A DNA stretch of 33,503 nt from the NCBI RefSeq assembly GCF_015354575.1, contig NZ_JACAFQ010000048.1:1-33503 (forward strand), read 5' to 3'. The position numbers were made by a program, and so were the translations under genes. A model generated the notes under the pieces. It worked only from the letters and a program-made list of their open reading frames with translations, had not been told where the DNA came from and searched no databases. Source of the DNA: Pseudomonas sp. UFMG81. GTDB lineage: Bacteria > Pseudomonadota > Gammaproteobacteria > Pseudomonadales > Pseudomonadaceae. Below are positions 30,828 to 33,503 of the stretch, in pieces (within the stretch, counting starts at the first letter, position 1; every line of letters begins with the position of its first letter).

Positions 30828-30893
30828 ATCCCTTCGTGACAATATTTCACCCCTACCGCCTGCCTACCCCATTCCCGGTTCCCGGCCAATGCC

Positions 30894-30899
30894 TATAAT
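30894..30899 (+). promoter_or_regulatory. -10 box of the pgi promoter
   Basis: A perfect TATAAT lies 68 bp before the pgi ATG; the -35 region (TTCCCG at 30872, 16-nt spacing) is weak. The predicted leader carries a small stem ACTGGCA/TGCCAGT at 30912-30930. Confidence 0.5.
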
Positions 30900-30967
30900 G
30901 AGCAGCTTGCAACTGGCAACGACTGCCAGTGTCAAAGCCTGACCATGCACCAAGGAAATCATCCGCA

Positions 30968-32632
30968 ATGGCGTATTACCGTACCCCCCACGATGTGACG
31001 GCGCTGCCCGCTTGGCAGGCGCTTCAACAACACCGCGACGCCATGCAAGGCTTCAACATGCGCGAAGCCTTCGCCGCCGACGGCAAGCGCTTCGAGCAGT
31101 TCTCGCTGAGCAGTTGCGGCCTGTTCCTCGATTACTCGAAGAACCTGATTACCGAGCAGACCCGCGAACTTTTGGTCAACCTGGCCAACGAGGTCGACCT
31201 GGAAGCCGCTATCAAGGCAATGTTCAGTGGCGAAATCATCAACGCCTCCGAAGGTCGCCCGGTGCTGCACACCGCGCTGCGCCGCCCGGTCGGCGACAAG
31301 CTCAGCGTGGGTGGCGTCAACGTGATGCCGGAAGTACACAAGGTGCTCAACCAGATCACCGAGCTGGTTGGGCGCATCCACGACGGCCTGTGGCGCGGTT
31401 ACAGCGAGAAACCGATCACCGACGTGGTGAATATCGGCATCGGCGGCTCGTTCCTCGGCCCCGAGCTGGTTTCCGAAGCACTGCTGCCCTACGCCCAGCG
31501 CGGTGTGCGCTGCCACTACCTGGCGAACATCGACGGCAGCGAATTCCATGAGCTGTCGGCCAGCCTGCGGGCCGAGACCACGCTGTTCATCGTCTCGTCG
31601 AAGTCGTTCAACACCCTCGAAACGTTGAAGAACGCCCAGGCCGCCCGTACCTGGTACCTGGCCCAGGGCGGCTCGGAAGCCGAGCTGTACCGCCACTTCA
31701 TCGCCGTGTCGAGCAACAAGGCCGCCGCCGTGGCCTTCGGCATCCGCGAAGAGAACATCTTCCCGATGTGGGACTGGGTTGGCGGACGCTACTCGCTGTG
31801 GTCGGCCATCGGCCTGCCCATCGCCCTGGCCATCGGCACCGCCAACTTCAAGGAGCTGCTGTCCGGCGCCTACACCATGGACCAGCACTTCCAGACCGCG
31901 CCGTTCGACAAGAACATGCCGGTGCTGCTGGCCCTGCTGGGGGTGTGGTACGGCAACTTCTGGGGCGCGCAGAGCCACGCGATCCTCCCCTACGACCATT
32001 ACCTGCGCAACATCACCAAGCACTTGCAGCAGCTGGACATGGAATCCAACGGCAAGAGTGTGCTGACCGACGGCACCCCGGTAAAAACCGACACCGGCCC
32101 GGTAATCTGGGGCGGCGTGGGCTGCAACGGCCAGCACGCCTATCACCAGTTGCTGCACCAGGGCACCCAGCTGATCCCCGCCGACTTCATCGTGCCGGTG
32201 GTGAGCTTCAACCCGGTGGCCGACCACCATCAATGGCTGTACGCCAACTGCCTGTCGCAGAGCCAGGCGCTGATGCTCGGCAAGACCCGCGACGAGGCCG
32301 AGAGCGAACTGCGGGCCAAGGGCCTGAACGAAGCCGATATCGCCAAGCTGGCGCCGCACAAGGTGATCCCGGGCAACCGCCCGAGCAACACCCTGGTAGT
32401 CGAGCGCATCAGCCCGCGTCGCCTTGGCGCTCTGGTGGCGATGTACGAGCACAAGGTGTTCGTGCAAAGCGTGATCTGGGGCATCAACGCCTTCGACCAA
32501 TGGGGCGTGGAACTGGGCAAGGAACTGGGCAAGGGCGTGTACCAGCGCCTGGTCGGCGCCCAGGAAGAGAGCGCCGAAGATGGCTCGACCCAAGGCCTGA
32601 TTAACTACTTCCGCGGGCGTCACCGCGGTTGA
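30968..32632 (+). CDS. pgi: Glucose-6-phosphate isomerase
   Basis: This 554-aa enzyme interconverts glucose-6-phosphate and fructose-6-phosphate; in Pseudomonas, which lacks phosphofructokinase, it mainly runs toward glucose-6-phosphate for the Entner-Doudoroff cycle. Motifs are VNIGIGGSFLGPELVSEAL near residue 156, FIVSSKSFNTLET near 210, WDWVGGRYSLWSAIGLPIAL near 268 and GCNGQHAYHQLLHQG with the catalytic His near 387. ATG 30968 gives the standard length; AAGGA lies 11 nt upstream. Residues 473-554 are repeated in the chimeric frame downstream. Confidence 0.97.
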   Translation: MAYYRTPHDVTALPAWQALQQHRDAMQGFNMREAFAADGKRFEQFSLSSCGLFLDYSKNLITEQTRELLVNLANEVDLEAAIKAMFSGEIINASEGRPVLHTALRRPVGDKLSVGGVNVMPEVHKVLNQITELVGRIHDGLWRGYSEKPITDVVNIGIGGSFLGPELVSEALLPYAQRGVRCHYLANIDGSEFHELSASLRAETTLFIVSSKSFNTLETLKNAQAARTWYLAQGGSEAELYRHFIAVSSNKAAAVAFGIREENIFPMWDWVGGRYSLWSAIGLPIALAIGTANFKELLSGAYTMDQHFQTAPFDKNMPVLLALLGVWYGNFWGAQSHAILPYDHYLRNITKHLQQLDMESNGKSVLTDGTPVKTDTGPVIWGGVGCNGQHAYHQLLHQGTQLIPADFIVPVVSFNPVADHHQWLYANCLSQSQALMLGKTRDEAESELRAKGLNEADIAKLAPHKVIPGNRPSNTLVVERISPRRLGALVAMYEHKVFVQSVIWGINAFDQWGVELGKELGKGVYQRLVGAQEESAEDGSTQGLINYFRGRHRG

Positions 32633-32747
32633 TCTGAGGCCTGTACTGGCCCTATCGCCGGCACATTTTGAACACCTCCCCCAGCTACACTGTCCATCGA
32701 ATAGCCGTTGCAGTCCCTCGCCCCTAACAAGAGCAGGACCACCCGCC

Positions 32748-33131
32748 ATGTTCGATATCCGCGACTACCCCCAGGCCCTGGCCGTCAGCCAGGCCGCCAC
32801 ACTGTCCGACGACGACTACCGCCGCCTCTACCGCCAATCGGTGGACGACCCTGATACCTTCTGCCGCCCGAGCAACACCCTGAGCAACACCCTGGTAGTC
32901 GAGCGCATCAGCCCGCGTCGCCTTGGCGCTCTGGTGGCGATGTACGAGCACAAGGTGTTCGTGCAAAGCGTGATCTGGGGCATCAACGCCTTCGACCAAT
33001 GGGGCGTGGAACTGGGCAAGGAACTGGGCAAGGGCGTGTACCAGCGCCTGGTCGGCGCCCAGGAAGAGAGCGCCGAAGATGGCTCGACCCAAGGCCTGAT
33101 TAACTACTTCCGCGGGCGTCACCGCGGTTGA
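32748..33131 (+). pseudogene. Chimeric frame: acs codons 1-38 fused to the pgi C-terminus
   Basis: The frame starts as acetyl-CoA synthetase (MFDIRDYPQALAVSQ... to DDPDTF) and at position 32863/32864 switches to Pgi sequence, reading CRPSNTLSNTLVVERIS and ending with the authentic Pgi C-terminus GRHRG. It is 127 codons and the join is in frame with pgi. It has neither a catalytic domain of Acs nor a complete Pgi fold, so a working enzyme is implausible. It probably does not exist in the genome. Confidence 0.75.
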
Positions 33132-33146
33132 TCTGAGGCCTGTACT

Positions 33147-33220
33147 GGCCCTATCGCCGGCAAGCCGGCTCCCACAGTTACAGCGCTGCCTGTGGGAGTC
33201 GGCTTGCCGGCGATAGGGCC
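33147..33220. repeat. Inverted REP pair between pgi and acs
   Basis: Arms of 31 bp (33147-33177 and 33190-33220; GGCCCTATCGCCGGCAAGCC...) match at 30 of 31 positions around a 12-bp spacer. It is missing from the first copy of this intergenic region (near 32657-32663). Confidence 0.88.
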
Positions 33221-33308
33221 GGCACATTTTGAACACCTCCCCCAGCTACACTGTCCATCGAATAGCCGTTGCAGTCCCTCGCCCCTAACAAGAGCAGGAC
33301 CACCCGCC

Positions 33309-33503
33309 ATGTTCGATATCCGCGACTACCCCCAGGCCCTGGCCGTCAGCCAGGCCGCCACACTGTCCGACGACGACTACCGCCGCCTCTACCGCCAATC
33401 GGTGGACGACCCTGATACCTTCTGGGCCGAACAGGCCAAGCGCCTCGACTGGTTCAAACCCTGGGCCCATGTGCAGCAGTGCGACCTGAAGACCGGCCAG
33501 GCC
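33309..33503 (+). CDS. acs: Acetyl-CoA synthetase, N-terminal 65 residues (runs off the window)
   Basis: The frame opens MFDIRDYPQALAVSQAATLS and continues through DPDTFWAEQAKRLDWFKPW, the conserved N-terminal cap of AMP-forming acetyl-CoA synthetases (family length about 645-650 aa). The AMP-binding core lies beyond the window. It makes acetyl-CoA from acetate. GAGCAGGACC precedes the ATG. P. putida has two acs paralogues, and which one this is rests on position next to pgi. Confidence 0.88.
   Translation, partial: MFDIRDYPQALAVSQAATLSDDDYRRLYRQSVDDPDTFWAEQAKRLDWFKPWAHVQQCDLKTGQA

Larger units (their letters stand above)
32384..33424 (+). repeat. Duplicated pgi-3'/acs-5' segment
   Basis: Two blocks recur without mismatch. 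The pgi tail at 32384-32663 equals 32883-33162 (280 bp). The intergenic and acs start at 32657-32863 equals 33218-33424 (207 bp). The first copy lacks a 62-bp REP segment (present at 33163-33224) between two GCCGGCA 7-mers. At the internal joint the 12-mer AGCAACACCCTG is doubled (32871-32882, 32883-32894). I consider an assembly error more likely than a real tandem duplication. Confidence 0.85.

Overview
The window looks like a chromosome segment from a fluorescent Pseudomonas of the P. putida group. The evidence is high GC content, Pseudomonas-type protein sequences throughout, a PrrF small RNA, the cbrAB-crcZ carbon-control locus, abundant Pseudomonas-style REP hairpins, and a gene order (16S rRNA - msrQP - pssA - ilvCHI - mrcB - prrF/heme transport - sfsA - dksA - gluQ - cbrAB - pcnB - folK - panBC - pgi - acs) that, as I recall it, follows the region near PA4690.5 to PA4733 of P. 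aeruginosa PAO1 and the corresponding P. putida region. It is mostly conserved core genome. I see no phage, plasmid, CRISPR or defence island.

Layout. Positions 1-734 hold the start of a 16S rRNA gene on the minus strand, with its long leader, boxA and three tandem consensus promoters. Positions 735-10593 are all minus strand: msrPQ (periplasmic methionine sulfoxide repair), pssA (phosphatidylserine synthase), ilvIHC (branched-chain amino acid synthesis, with a roughly 240-nt leader and a possible leader peptide), then mrcB-lpoP-yqcC (PBP1b, its lipoprotein activator and a small conserved protein). Positions 10711-13193 carry three plus-strand genes of less certain role: an APH-like/P-loop kinase fusion, a pentapeptide-repeat protein and a TfoX-C protein. 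Positions 13204-17760 form an iron/heme block: a Fur-controlled PrrF sRNA, a ChaN-like lipoprotein, the hmuTUV heme ABC transporter under a Fur box, and a divergent Rieske ferredoxin. A 140-bp palindromic MITE sits exactly at the hmuV/chaN junction. sfsA and an aminotransferase follow on the minus strand.

From 19852 onward everything is on the plus strand: dksA, gluQ, the small membrane gene cbrX overlapping cbrA, then cbrB, the sigma-54-dependent crcZ RNA that CbrB activates, pcnB-folK, panB-panC, pgi and the start of acs. CbrAB and CrcZ form one circuit: CbrA signals to CbrB, CbrB with sigma-54 makes CrcZ, and CrcZ titrates Hfq/Crc to relieve catabolite repression.

Both edges look like assembly edges rather than biology. 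The first 24 bases are a 12-bp tandem doubling inside 16S rRNA where the conserved sequence should continue. At 32384-33424 the pgi tail and acs start are present twice, with a chimeric junction that also carries a 12-bp doubling and with one copy lacking a REP hairpin. I did not find a convincing undescribed multi-gene system. The most interesting items are the precise MITE insertion, the ilv leader with its coupled small ORFs, the near-leaderless mrcB start and the cluster of CbrB-like half-sites upstream of panB.
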